64,000 nucleotides of DNA from Endobacterium cereale (lineage in GTDB: Bacteria > Pseudomonadota > Alphaproteobacteria > Rhizobiales > Rhizobiaceae): positions 186,001-250,000 of the forward strand of contig NZ_WIXI01000049.1 of the NCBI RefSeq assembly GCF_009617585.1, in the 5' to 3' direction. The notes below the pieces were generated by a model, which saw only the letters and a list, made by a program, of their open reading frames with translations, did no database searches and was not told where the DNA came from. Of this stretch, positions 45,775 through 53,416 are shown piece by piece. How positions within the stretch are numbered: position 1 is the stretch's first letter; every line of letters starts with the position of its first letter. Position numbers and translations under genes: made by a program.

Positions 45775-46971
45775 TCAATCCGGCCACTTCAAAGCACCGG
45801 CAAACCGATGACGCGAAAGATCCTCGAATGGCGTGGCGATGATCTCGTTGGAGGCACGCGCCTTGTCGAGTTCCTCCGCCAGACGCGATGCCACCACCGT
45901 CTCCTGACCCGGATGCAGGTTGCACGGGTCGAGGTAGAAGTAATTGTGCTCCACCTCATGGTCGCGCACGATGATCGGCGTGGCGCCACTGCGAAGTGCG
46001 GCCGCCAGATCCCAGGCGGTGATATGCGCTTCCTCGGCCTTGATGATCACGCGCATGCGGTCGAGCGGGTTGTTGGTCGGGTCGGGCTCGATCAGCGCGG
46101 TGACGCCCGGACGGTTGTCCAGCGTCTGTTTCCAGAGGTTGAGGTAACCTGTTTCGCGCTCGCGGATACCGGCGTGATCACGCTTTTCCCAGGCTTCCAG
46201 CGCCGCCATGACGCCAAAAATGCTTTCCTTGCCGACCTTCATGCCACGGCCGATGCCCATGTTCTGCAGGAAGGCGTTGCGCACGAGGTCCTTGCGGCCG
46301 GCCACGATACCCGAGGTCGGGCCGCCGAGAAACTTGTGGCCCGAATAGAGCGCGATATCCGCACCCTGCTCCAGGAAGATGCGAAGGTCATATTCCGAAG
46401 CCGCATCGACGATGACCGGCACGCCCTTGGCATGGGCGATCTCGACGAATTCCTTGAGGTGCAGCAGGCCGTAATCCACCACATGGTGCGACACGACATA
46501 AACGGCCGCTGCCGTCTTGTCCGTGATGGCGTTTTCCATGTGATAACGATGCGTCGAAGTCGCCTGCCCGATCATGACAGCCTTGCCGCCGGCCAGCCGG
46601 ATCGCCTGATCGACCGGTGCGCCATAGGACACGACATGGCCCATCTGCACCAGAACCTCGTTTTTCTCGGTCGTGACTTCCGGCAGCTTTTCGATGGCCA
46701 GCAGGTCAGGCCCGGTGATGGCGCCTGCGACAGCAAGGCTGATGCCCGACGAGCAGGAGGCGGTGACGAAACCGGCCTCACCACCCGTCAATCGGGCAAT
46801 CACGGCGCTTGCCTTGCGCTGCAGGTCGTTGATCTCGACGAATTGCGGCAGGATCTGCGTCATCGCCTTGATGGCTTCCGGCACCACGATGGAGGCGCCG
46901 AGTCCCGTCATCGTGCCGGAGACGTTGATCACCGGGCGAAGGCCGATCTCTTTGCGGATATCATCGGACAT
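45775..46971 (-). CDS. SelA/DgaE-like PLP-dependent lyase (ammonia-lyase family)
   Basis: A 398-residue fold-type I PLP enzyme related to selenocysteine synthase SelA and D-glucosaminate-6-phosphate ammonia-lyase DgaE. The Schiff-base lysine is K213 in YSGHKFLGGPTSG and the pyridine-binding aspartate D189 is in VPVIVDAASE. The N-terminus RPVINVSGTMTGLG is typical. ATG at 46971 has GGAGA seven bases away; a second ATG at 46977 is too close to it. Family members eliminate water and ammonia from 2-amino-3-hydroxy acids. The nearby deacetylase and RidA suggest it deaminates the product of deacylation. Confidence 0.85.
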   Translation of the reverse strand: MSDDIRKEIGLRPVINVSGTMTGLGASIVVPEAIKAMTQILPQFVEINDLQRKASAVIARLTGGEAGFVTASCSSGISLAVAGAITGPDLLAIEKLPEVTTEKNEVLVQMGHVVSYGAPVDQAIRLAGGKAVMIGQATSTHRYHMENAITDKTAAAVYVVSHHVVDYGLLHLKEFVEIAHAKGVPVIVDAASEYDLRIFLEQGADIALYSGHKFLGGPTSGIVAGRKDLVRNAFLQNMGIGRGMKVGKESIFGVMAALEAWEKRDHAGIRERETGYLNLWKQTLDNRPGVTALIEPDPTNNPLDRMRVIIKAEEAHITAWDLAAALRSGATPIIVRDHEVEHNYFYLDPCNLHPGQETVVASRLAEELDKARASNEIIATPFEDLSRHRFAGALKWPD

Positions 46972-47037
46972 AGTCATTCTCCAGGTTGTATGCTGTGCAT
47001 GGTGATGCGAATTTCGGTTGCTCTGCGCGCGCCTATA

Positions 47038-47055
47038 CCATAATAACGCAATAGG
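47038..47055. promoter_or_regulatory. Possible IclR site in the divergent promoter
   Basis: CCATAATAACGCAATAGG lies between the PLP lyase start (46971) and the IclR gene start (47081). Its CATAATAA core (47039-47046) recurs as TTATTATG in the long palindrome before the binding-protein gene (53150-53183), which suggests one regulator for both promoters. Weak by itself. Confidence 0.35.
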
Positions 47056-47080
47056 TTCTTTAAGGCGCAGGAGCGTGGTT

Positions 47081-47905
47081 TTGGATAATAAGACATCAGC
47101 GGACACGCTTTCCGACACGACGTCTGTTGAGGGTGAAGCCAAGGCGAAACGCTCGCGCGTCAGCGGCATCGACCGTGCCCTGCAGGTAATCGATTATCTG
47201 TACGAGACCGGCGCGCCGGCCGGCGCTTACGCGATTGCCAAGGCCGTGAAAGCGCCGCTGTCGACCGTCTACGTGATCATCGACGATCTCGTGGACAAGA
47301 ACATGCTGGCCCGCAATGCCGACGGCACCCTGTGGCTCGGCGCGCGGCTTTACCATTACGGTCTGGCTTACGCCCGCTCGCTGGATTTCATGAGCGTCGC
47401 CACCCACGAAATGCACGATCTTTGCCGCGAGGCCGGTGAAACCGTGCAGGTCTGCGGCCGCGATGCCGAGCACATGCTGGTGCTGGCCATGGCCGATGGC
47501 CCGAGCCATTTTCAGGTCGCCTCGCGTGTCGGCACCCGCGTACCGCTCAACTGGACAGCCTCCGGCCGCCTTCTGGTCGGCCACATGGCGGAGGCCGAGC
47601 GTATCGACCTGTTCAAGCGTGGTGCGCGTATTTCGCCGACCGGCCGCGCGACCATCGACCCGGCCGAACTGGCGCGCGCCGCCAAAGTGGCGTTTGACGA
47701 GCGCCTGTCGATCCAGGCCGGCGAATCTGACTATTCCGTCGCCTGCATCGCCTCGCCGATCGTTGACAACAGAGGCGATTGCGTGGCGACGATTTCCATC
47801 GTTCTTCCCGAACAGAAAGCCTTTGCCGACAAGGCTGGTTACGCCGACCGTGTGAAGGAATCGGCGGCCCGGATCGAGAAGGTGATGGGCTGGCGCAACC
47901 ACTGA
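47081..47905 (+). CDS. IclR family transcriptional regulator
   Basis: A 274-residue regulator. The winged HTH (residues about 25-90, SGIDRALQVIDYLYETG, AYAIAKAVKAPLSTVYVIIDDLV) is followed by the IclR effector domain (VQVCGRDAEHMLVLAMADG, LNWTASGRLLVGHM, SVACIASPIVDNRGDCVATISIVLP). A TTG start at 47081 is preferred because AGGAG stands seven bases away; GTG at 47075 is too close to it. It is inserted, in the opposite direction, between the enzyme genes of the locus and is the obvious local regulator. Confidence 0.9.
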   Translation: MDNKTSADTLSDTTSVEGEAKAKRSRVSGIDRALQVIDYLYETGAPAGAYAIAKAVKAPLSTVYVIIDDLVDKNMLARNADGTLWLGARLYHYGLAYARSLDFMSVATHEMHDLCREAGETVQVCGRDAEHMLVLAMADGPSHFQVASRVGTRVPLNWTASGRLLVGHMAEAERIDLFKRGARISPTGRATIDPAELARAAKVAFDERLSIQAGESDYSVACIASPIVDNRGDCVATISIVLPEQKAFADKAGYADRVKESAARIEKVMGWRNH

Positions 47906-47918
47906 CCGTCTCCCGTTC

Positions 47919-48416
47919 TTAATCGTGCAAGGCCACGATGGCTTCGATCTCCACCGTGATATTGCCCGGCAGAGAACCGAACCCGACGGCGGAACGGGCA
48001 TGCTGGCCCGCTTCGCCAAACACGGCGTTGAAGAGATCGGAGCAACCGTTGATGACCTGCGGGTGATCTGCGAAATCCGGCGACGCATTGACCATGCCGA
48101 GCAGTTTGACGACACGACGAACGCGCGACAGATCGCCCAGCGCATCATGCATGACGGCCAGCAGATTGACGCCGGTCAGGCGGGCGTCGGAATAGGCCTT
48201 CTCCGCCGTCACTTCGGTGCCGACCTTGCCGACATGCATAAAACCATCCGCCTCACGCGGGCCCTGCCCCGAGAGATAGAGGATATTGCCTTCGATCACA
48301 TGCGTGACGAAATTGGCGATCGGCGGCGGCGCCGGCGGCAGAGTGATGCCGAGCGCGGTTAGCCGGTCATAAGGCGTGGTGGCCGTCGCGTCGATTTTGA
48401 TCGTGGACTGTGTCAC
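47919..48416 (-). CDS. RidA family protein (imine/enamine deaminase)
   Basis: A 165-residue RidA/YjgF-like protein, of the longer subgroup with an N-terminal extension. Core blocks are YDRLTALGITLPPAPPPIANF, LYLSGQGPREADG, NLLAVMHDALGDLSRVRRVVKLLGMVNA and EIEAIVAL. RidA proteins hydrolyse reactive imines made by PLP enzymes, which fits the lyase encoded in the same locus. The arginine that usually contacts the carboxylate is not placed with certainty here. It starts with GTG at 48416, five bases after AGGAG. Confidence 0.88.
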   Translation of the reverse strand: MTQSTIKIDATATTPYDRLTALGITLPPAPPPIANFVTHVIEGNILYLSGQGPREADGFMHVGKVGTEVTAEKAYSDARLTGVNLLAVMHDALGDLSRVRRVVKLLGMVNASPDFADHPQVINGCSDLFNAVFGEAGQHARSAVGFGSLPGNITVEIEAIVALHD

Positions 48417-48462
48417 GCAAACTCCTGTGTCATGCAATTTGTGGCAGGAAATTCCCACCGCC

Positions 48463-49668
48463 TTAGCGGTAGGAATAACCATGGCTGTGGCGAACCAGTT
48501 TGCGGGCGCGCGGGATATAGCGGCTGGCGGTGATCGCTTCGGATCCGATGACCGAATACCGCGGCTCGAACAGCTGGCGCAGCTGCGAAACGTCGCCGTT
48601 GGAATCGGTGGCTTCCAGATCGCTGTCGACCACATCGAACACGGTGAAATCGGCGCGCTGGCCAACCGAAAGACGGTTTTCCATGTCGAGCTTGATGACC
48701 TCGGCCGGCGCATGGGTGACGGCATTGACGACCTTGTCGAACGGCATGCCGACCGACAGCAGTTTCGACATCGTCGTTGCCAGATCCCAGACCGGAAAGT
48801 TCATCGAATGGCCGTGCAGATCGGTCGAGATCGAATGCGGCAGCAGGCCGCGCGCAATCGCCGCTTCCGCGACCTTGAACGAGAAGGACGCGCCGCCATG
48901 GCCGATATCGAGGCGCACGCCTTCCGAGGCGCAGCGTTCCGCCAGGTTGAACAGGTCCTCGTCTTCCATGATCGACGAACCCGCCTTGCCGTTGAAGCAA
49001 TGGGTGACGACGTCGCCGGGACCGAGGATTTCGAGAACCTCGTCATACAGCGCCGGCGGTTCGCCGACATGCACCATCATCGGGATTTTCAAAATCTTGG
49101 CGATCTTCTTGCCGAGCTTGACCGGGGTTACGCCCCAGGAGCCGGTGATGACGTGGCTGGCGCGCACTTTCAAACCGACGATATGCTCGCTGTTTTCGGC
49201 GTAGCATTCGATGATGCGGTCGAGATCGATGTCACGGATATCGCGCAGTTCGGCAACGCGGTTGCAGGCTACCAGACCGATGGAACCGAGGTTGAGGAAG
49301 GCTTTGACGCGTTCCTTCGACGGCTCGATGATGTATTCGCGAAAACCGTGAAAGTTGGCTTCACCGGCGGAACCGGCATCAACCAGCGTGGTGACGCCGC
49401 GTTCGGCACCGCATTCGGACGGGCGGATCGAGATATCGGTGCCGCCATGCCAGATATGCACGTGCAGATCGACCCAGCCGGGCGAGACCCAGGCGCCCTT
49501 GCCATCGACGCGCACCGCATCGGCAGGCGCTGCAATCGACTGGCCGATGGCGGCAATCTTGCCGTCGCCGCCGACGAGGATGTCCGTGGTGCCGGTCTGT
49601 GCGGTCGCGCCAAAAGCCATTGGCTTGACGTTGGTGAGGAGGAGCGGCTTACCTTGTTCCGCAGTCAT
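48463..49668 (-). CDS. Amidohydrolase/deacetylase, COG3964 type (dihydroorotase-like)
   Basis: A 401-residue amidohydrolase superfamily enzyme. Metal ligands are H69 and H71 in VDLHVHIWHGG, the probable carboxylated lysine K167 in GLKVRASH, H200 in MMVHVGEPP, H223 in VTHCFNGKAG and catalytic D283 in ISTDLHG. COG3964 proteins were long misnamed dihydroorotases; characterised members (one from Agrobacterium) hydrolyse N-acetyl-D-amino acids and acetyl-(R)-mandelate-type esters. Its start is one base before the permease stop region. With the PLP lyase it defines the catabolic core of the locus. Confidence 0.88.
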   Translation of the reverse strand: MTAEQGKPLLLTNVKPMAFGATAQTGTTDILVGGDGKIAAIGQSIAAPADAVRVDGKGAWVSPGWVDLHVHIWHGGTDISIRPSECGAERGVTTLVDAGSAGEANFHGFREYIIEPSKERVKAFLNLGSIGLVACNRVAELRDIRDIDLDRIIECYAENSEHIVGLKVRASHVITGSWGVTPVKLGKKIAKILKIPMMVHVGEPPALYDEVLEILGPGDVVTHCFNGKAGSSIMEDEDLFNLAERCASEGVRLDIGHGGASFSFKVAEAAIARGLLPHSISTDLHGHSMNFPVWDLATTMSKLLSVGMPFDKVVNAVTHAPAEVIKLDMENRLSVGQRADFTVFDVVDSDLEATDSNGDVSQLRQLFEPRYSVIGSEAITASRYIPRARKLVRHSHGYSYR

Positions 49669-49669
49669 A

Positions 49670-50548
49670 TTACAGGTCCCTTCGCAGTCTTGGATCGAGC
49701 ATGTCCCGCAACCCGTCGCCGACCATTTGCAGCGAGAGCACGGAAAGAATGATGGCAAAGCCGGGGAAATAGGTCATCCAGTCGGCCTGCCCGATATATT
49801 GGCGACCGGCGGCGATCATGGTTCCCCAGGTCGGAATTTCGGGACTGACGCCAAGCCCCAGGAAGGACAGGCCGGCTTCCGCCAGCATGGCGCTGGCAAA
49901 CAGAAACGTGGCCTGCACGAGGATCGGCGACAGCAGGTTGCGCAGCACATGCCGCGTCATGATGTGGAATGTGGAGATGCCAAGCGCTTGGGCTGCTTCC
50001 ACATAAGGCAGTTCGCGGATCACCAGTGTCGAGGCGCGCACGATGCGGGCAAGACGCGGCGAATAGACGATCGACAGCGCCACGATGACCGTTGTCAGCG
50101 ACGGCCCCAAAGCCGCCACCAGCGCGATGGCGAGCAGGATGTCCGGAAAAGCCATCATCGCGTCGATCAGGCGGGCAATCGGCGTATCGAGTTTCTGGAA
50201 GAAACCGGCAAGCAGGCCGAGCGTGACGCCGATGGCAGCCGACAGGCACACCACGGATGCACCGATCAGCAGCGACAGCCGCGCCGAATAGATCGTGCGC
50301 GAAAACACGTCGCGACCGAATTCGTCGGTGCCGAACCAGAACATTTCGCCTGGCGGTTTCAGCCGGTTGACGATCGACAATTTGGACGGTGAGTAAGGCG
50401 CAATCCACGGCGCCAGCACCGCCAGCGTCACAAAAATGATCAGCACGATCAGGCCGAAGGCGACCGTCTTGCGTTTGATGAAACGCTTGAAAAATTTCGA
50501 GCCTTCACTCTCGGCGGGTTTGGTCTCGGTAACAGCGATATCCGTCAT
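49670..50548 (-). CDS. Peptide-type ABC transporter permease (DppC/GsiD-like)
   Basis: A 292-residue permease with a long N-terminal arm (KFFKRFIKRKTVAFG), the FGTDEFGRDVFSRTIYSAR motif and the EAA loop VEAAQALGISTFHIMTRHVL. About six helices. The deacetylase gene begins immediately downstream, so transport and hydrolysis are made together. It pairs with the permease encoded at 50560-51501. Confidence 0.92.
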   Translation of the reverse strand: MTDIAVTETKPAESEGSKFFKRFIKRKTVAFGLIVLIIFVTLAVLAPWIAPYSPSKLSIVNRLKPPGEMFWFGTDEFGRDVFSRTIYSARLSLLIGASVVCLSAAIGVTLGLLAGFFQKLDTPIARLIDAMMAFPDILLAIALVAALGPSLTTVIVALSIVYSPRLARIVRASTLVIRELPYVEAAQALGISTFHIMTRHVLRNLLSPILVQATFLFASAMLAEAGLSFLGLGVSPEIPTWGTMIAAGRQYIGQADWMTYFPGFAIILSVLSLQMVGDGLRDMLDPRLRRDL

Positions 50549-50559
50549 CCGTCGCCCCC

Positions 50560-51501
50560 TTAATAACGCACGCGGGGATCGATCAGCAGGTAGAGCATGT
50601 CGATCGCGAAGTTGATGAGAACGTAGAGCGCGGCAATCACCAGCAGCGCCCCCTGAATGACCGGGTAATCACGTCGCAGCACGGCCGAAACCACGAGGCT
50701 GCCGACTCCCGGAAGCCCGAAAACGGTTTCGGTGACGACCGCGCCCGAGATCAGCACGGCGGCGGTGAGACCGATGACGGTGAGGATCGGGATCAGCGCA
50801 TTTTTCAGCGCATGTTTCATGATCACCCGGCGCTCCACCAGACCCTTGGCACGGGCGGTGCGGATGTAATCGTCACCCAGCACGTCGAGCATGGAGGCGC
50901 GGGTAAAGCGCAGGATCAACGCCGAGGAGACGATGCCGAGCGCAAAGGCCGGCAGCGTCAGGTGATACATGCGCTCCATGAAACTCGAACCGGGGCCGCC
51001 ATATCCGGACACCGGAAAGATGTTCAGCCGCACGGCAAAAAACTGCATCAGGATCAGGCCGAGCCAGAAACTGGGAATGCTGGCGGCCAGCATGGCAATG
51101 GTGGTGGCGGCCTGATCCACAAACGAACCACGGCGATAGGCGGCATAGATGCCGATCGGCAGCGCGATGATCGTGGCGATCGCCAGCGAAAAGATCGTCA
51201 GAAAGAAGGTCGGTTCGGCTCGATCCAGCAAAGCCGATGTCACCGGCATGTTGAGGAAGATCGACTGGCCGAGATCACCCTTCAGCATCTGGCCGATATA
51301 ATAAAAGTATTGAACGGCCAGAGACTGGTCGAGGCCCAATCGGGTGCGCAAGTCGGCAATGTCGGCGGCCGACGCATCCGGCCCGAGCATGACGGCCGCC
51401 GGGTCACCCGGCGTGACGCGCACGATGACAAAAACGATGGTCACGACGAGAAACATCACGACGATCATGCCGGCCAGGCGCTGGAGAATATAACGGATCA
51501 T
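50560..51501 (-). CDS. Peptide-type ABC transporter permease (DppB/GsiC-like)
   Basis: A 313-residue permease beginning MIRYILQRLAGMIVVMFLV, the standard DppB N-terminus. Further family marks are RVTPGDPAAVMLGPDASAAD, LRTRLGLDQSLAVQYFYY, DYIRTARAKGLVERRVIMKHAL and AVVTETVFGLPGVG. It is 11 bp upstream of the partner permease gene and 89 bp after the binding-protein gene. Confidence 0.93.
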   Translation of the reverse strand: MIRYILQRLAGMIVVMFLVVTIVFVIVRVTPGDPAAVMLGPDASAADIADLRTRLGLDQSLAVQYFYYIGQMLKGDLGQSIFLNMPVTSALLDRAEPTFFLTIFSLAIATIIALPIGIYAAYRRGSFVDQAATTIAMLAASIPSFWLGLILMQFFAVRLNIFPVSGYGGPGSSFMERMYHLTLPAFALGIVSSALILRFTRASMLDVLGDDYIRTARAKGLVERRVIMKHALKNALIPILTVIGLTAAVLISGAVVTETVFGLPGVGSLVVSAVLRRDYPVIQGALLVIAALYVLINFAIDMLYLLIDPRVRY

Positions 51502-51590
51502 GGAATTCTCTTCTTATGCCTCTCGCGAGGGCACATTTTCGAACCCGGAGCCGCCACTAGGGCAGCGGCCACCGGGCTCCTCGAAAAGGA

Positions 51591-53120
51591 TCACTTCTTG
51601 ATCGAAGCATTCCAGAAGTAAGGCCATGGAGCAGCTTCGACGCCTTCAATCGTCTTCTTCTTGGCAGCGACGGCGTTGAAATCGCCGATCTTCATGTAGG
51701 GGATTTCCTCATACATGGCCTTCTGCACATCCGCCCAAAGCGCCAGGCGCTTGGCCGGGTCGGCTTCGGCGGAGAAGGCTTCGACCGTCTGCTTGCGCAA
51801 TGGCGTATCCCACCAGCCCGGCGAGCTTGGCGCCAGCGAACCGATCAGCGCCGGTTCCGGCAGGAACGGGCTGTGGGTGATGTAGATGTCCCAAAGACCC
51901 TTGTCCGCGCGGCGCTGGGTAAGGGTTGCCCAATCCACCACCTGCATGTCGACCTTGAAACCGGCGAGCTTCAGATATTCGGCCGCCACCTGCGCCATCT
52001 TGTAATGGAACTCGTACTGGCGGCTGGTGAGGATGCGGATCGGCTTTTCGCCGTCGTAACCGGCAGCTTTTGCCGCTTCCTTGGCACCATCGGGATCGGC
52101 AACATTGTAATTGCCCTCGACACCGGCATCGGTGCTCCAGACAAAGTTCTTCGGATAGATATTGCCATCAAGCGCGTAGAAATCGGTGCTGCCGAAGGCC
52201 GCTGCCAGCATGTCTTCCATGCTCAGCGCCTGACGGATCGCCTTGCGCATCGCCACATCCTTGGCAACGCCTTCCGCGGTGTTGAATACGAAGACCGGAT
52301 AACCGAACGGCTTCAGCACGACCGGCTCGACGGTGGACGAACCTTCCACCTTGGCGAAGGATTCGACCGGCAGCTGGTCGATATAATCATACTGGCCGGA
52401 AACGGCAGCTTCGACGCGGGTATTGGCATCCGGCACCGGCACGAAACGGATTTCATCGAGATACTGGTGGCGCGCACCGCCATAACCATCCGCCTCACCG
52501 CCGCGCGACTTGTAGCCGTCGAAACGGGCGAGCTGGATATACTGGTCGGCCTTGCGTTCCTTCAGCATGTAAGGACCGGTGCCGATGAATTCCTTCATCG
52601 GCTCGTCCTGCTTTTCGGCAGGCAGAATGATTGCCGCCGAATTGTTGAAGGCGAGCAGCGACACGAGCGGCGCATAGGGCTGTTTCAGCGTGATCGTCAC
52701 GGTCGAGGCATCGGTCGCCTCGATCTTGTCGAGGAAGGAGGCGGCCTGCTTGCCGCGCGAGGCCACCTTTACCCAGCGGTTCAGCGAGGCAACGACATCG
52801 TCCGACGCCATGTCGGAACCATCATGGAATTTGATGCCCGAGCGCAGCTTGATGACATAGGTTTTGCCGTCGGCGCTGATTTCCGGCAGGCTTTCGGCCA
52901 GAAGCGGCACGGTCTTCCAGCCCTTGTCGAATGTGTAGAGTGTCTCAAATATGTGCTGGGTGACGATGCCGACGAGATCGGCGGTAGAGGCCATCGGATC
53001 GAGTGTCGGCGGTTCGCCGATCGTCGCGACATTGATGACGCCACCCTTTTCCTGGGCGGCAGCGAAAGATGGTGCGGCGATAAGCGCCGTGGCGACAAGG
53101 AATGCGAGCTTCAGCTTCAT
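51591..53120 (-). CDS. Peptide-type ABC transporter substrate-binding protein (SBP family 5)
   Basis: A 509-residue binding protein with signal peptide MKLKLAFLVATALIAAPSFAAA behind GGAGCCTGTC. Family 5 marks are GEPPTLDPMASTADLVG, LAESLPEISADGKTYVIKLR, FHDGSDMASDDVVASLNRW and the C-lobe block WATLTQRRADKGLWDIYITH. It opens the leftward transport-catabolic operon. A 12-bp palindrome with AT-rich arms lies about 30-60 bp upstream. Confidence 0.93.
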   Translation of the reverse strand: MKLKLAFLVATALIAAPSFAAAQEKGGVINVATIGEPPTLDPMASTADLVGIVTQHIFETLYTFDKGWKTVPLLAESLPEISADGKTYVIKLRSGIKFHDGSDMASDDVVASLNRWVKVASRGKQAASFLDKIEATDASTVTITLKQPYAPLVSLLAFNNSAAIILPAEKQDEPMKEFIGTGPYMLKERKADQYIQLARFDGYKSRGGEADGYGGARHQYLDEIRFVPVPDANTRVEAAVSGQYDYIDQLPVESFAKVEGSSTVEPVVLKPFGYPVFVFNTAEGVAKDVAMRKAIRQALSMEDMLAAAFGSTDFYALDGNIYPKNFVWSTDAGVEGNYNVADPDGAKEAAKAAGYDGEKPIRILTSRQYEFHYKMAQVAAEYLKLAGFKVDMQVVDWATLTQRRADKGLWDIYITHSPFLPEPALIGSLAPSSPGWWDTPLRKQTVEAFSAEADPAKRLALWADVQKAMYEEIPYMKIGDFNAVAAKKKTIEGVEAAPWPYFWNASIKK

Positions 53121-53149
53121 GACAGGCTCCCGGTTTTTTTGATGTTCCA

Positions 53150-53183
53150 TTATTATGTTATGTGCATTTTTATAACAGAATAA
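53150..53183. promoter_or_regulatory. Long AT-rich inverted repeat, candidate IclR operator
   Basis: TTATTATGTTAT (53150-53161) and ATAACAGAATAA (53172-53183) match as reverse complements at 11 of 12 positions, with a 10-nt centre. The site lies 30 bp upstream of the binding-protein start, a position fit for repression, and stands out from the GC-rich background. The rest of the 296-bp gap up to 53416 shows no gene. Confidence 0.6.
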
Positions 53184-53416
53184 CTCAAGCGACCCGGCTG
53201 TCAATCCTCCGATTGCGTGTTCGGAACGCGAGAAGGTCAGCATCGTATTTGCGACGGGATCGGTCGCAGACATCGGGCCGTTGATCTTTCGCCGCATTTA
53301 CTTGCTTTGAAAGGTTGGCACGGACTTGAAACTGGCGTTTGGCGCCTAAGTCCTGCCTTATCCCGCCGCCGCACATCCTTGTTCGCATTCAATGGGCATC
53401 GCCCCAGGTCTCCGTA

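Noticed and set aside
48463..49668. Annotation of the amidohydrolase as dihydroorotase
   Set aside because: It has the superfamily metal site but the context is catabolic and there is no pyrimidine gene nearby; COG3964 members have been shown to be misnamed.
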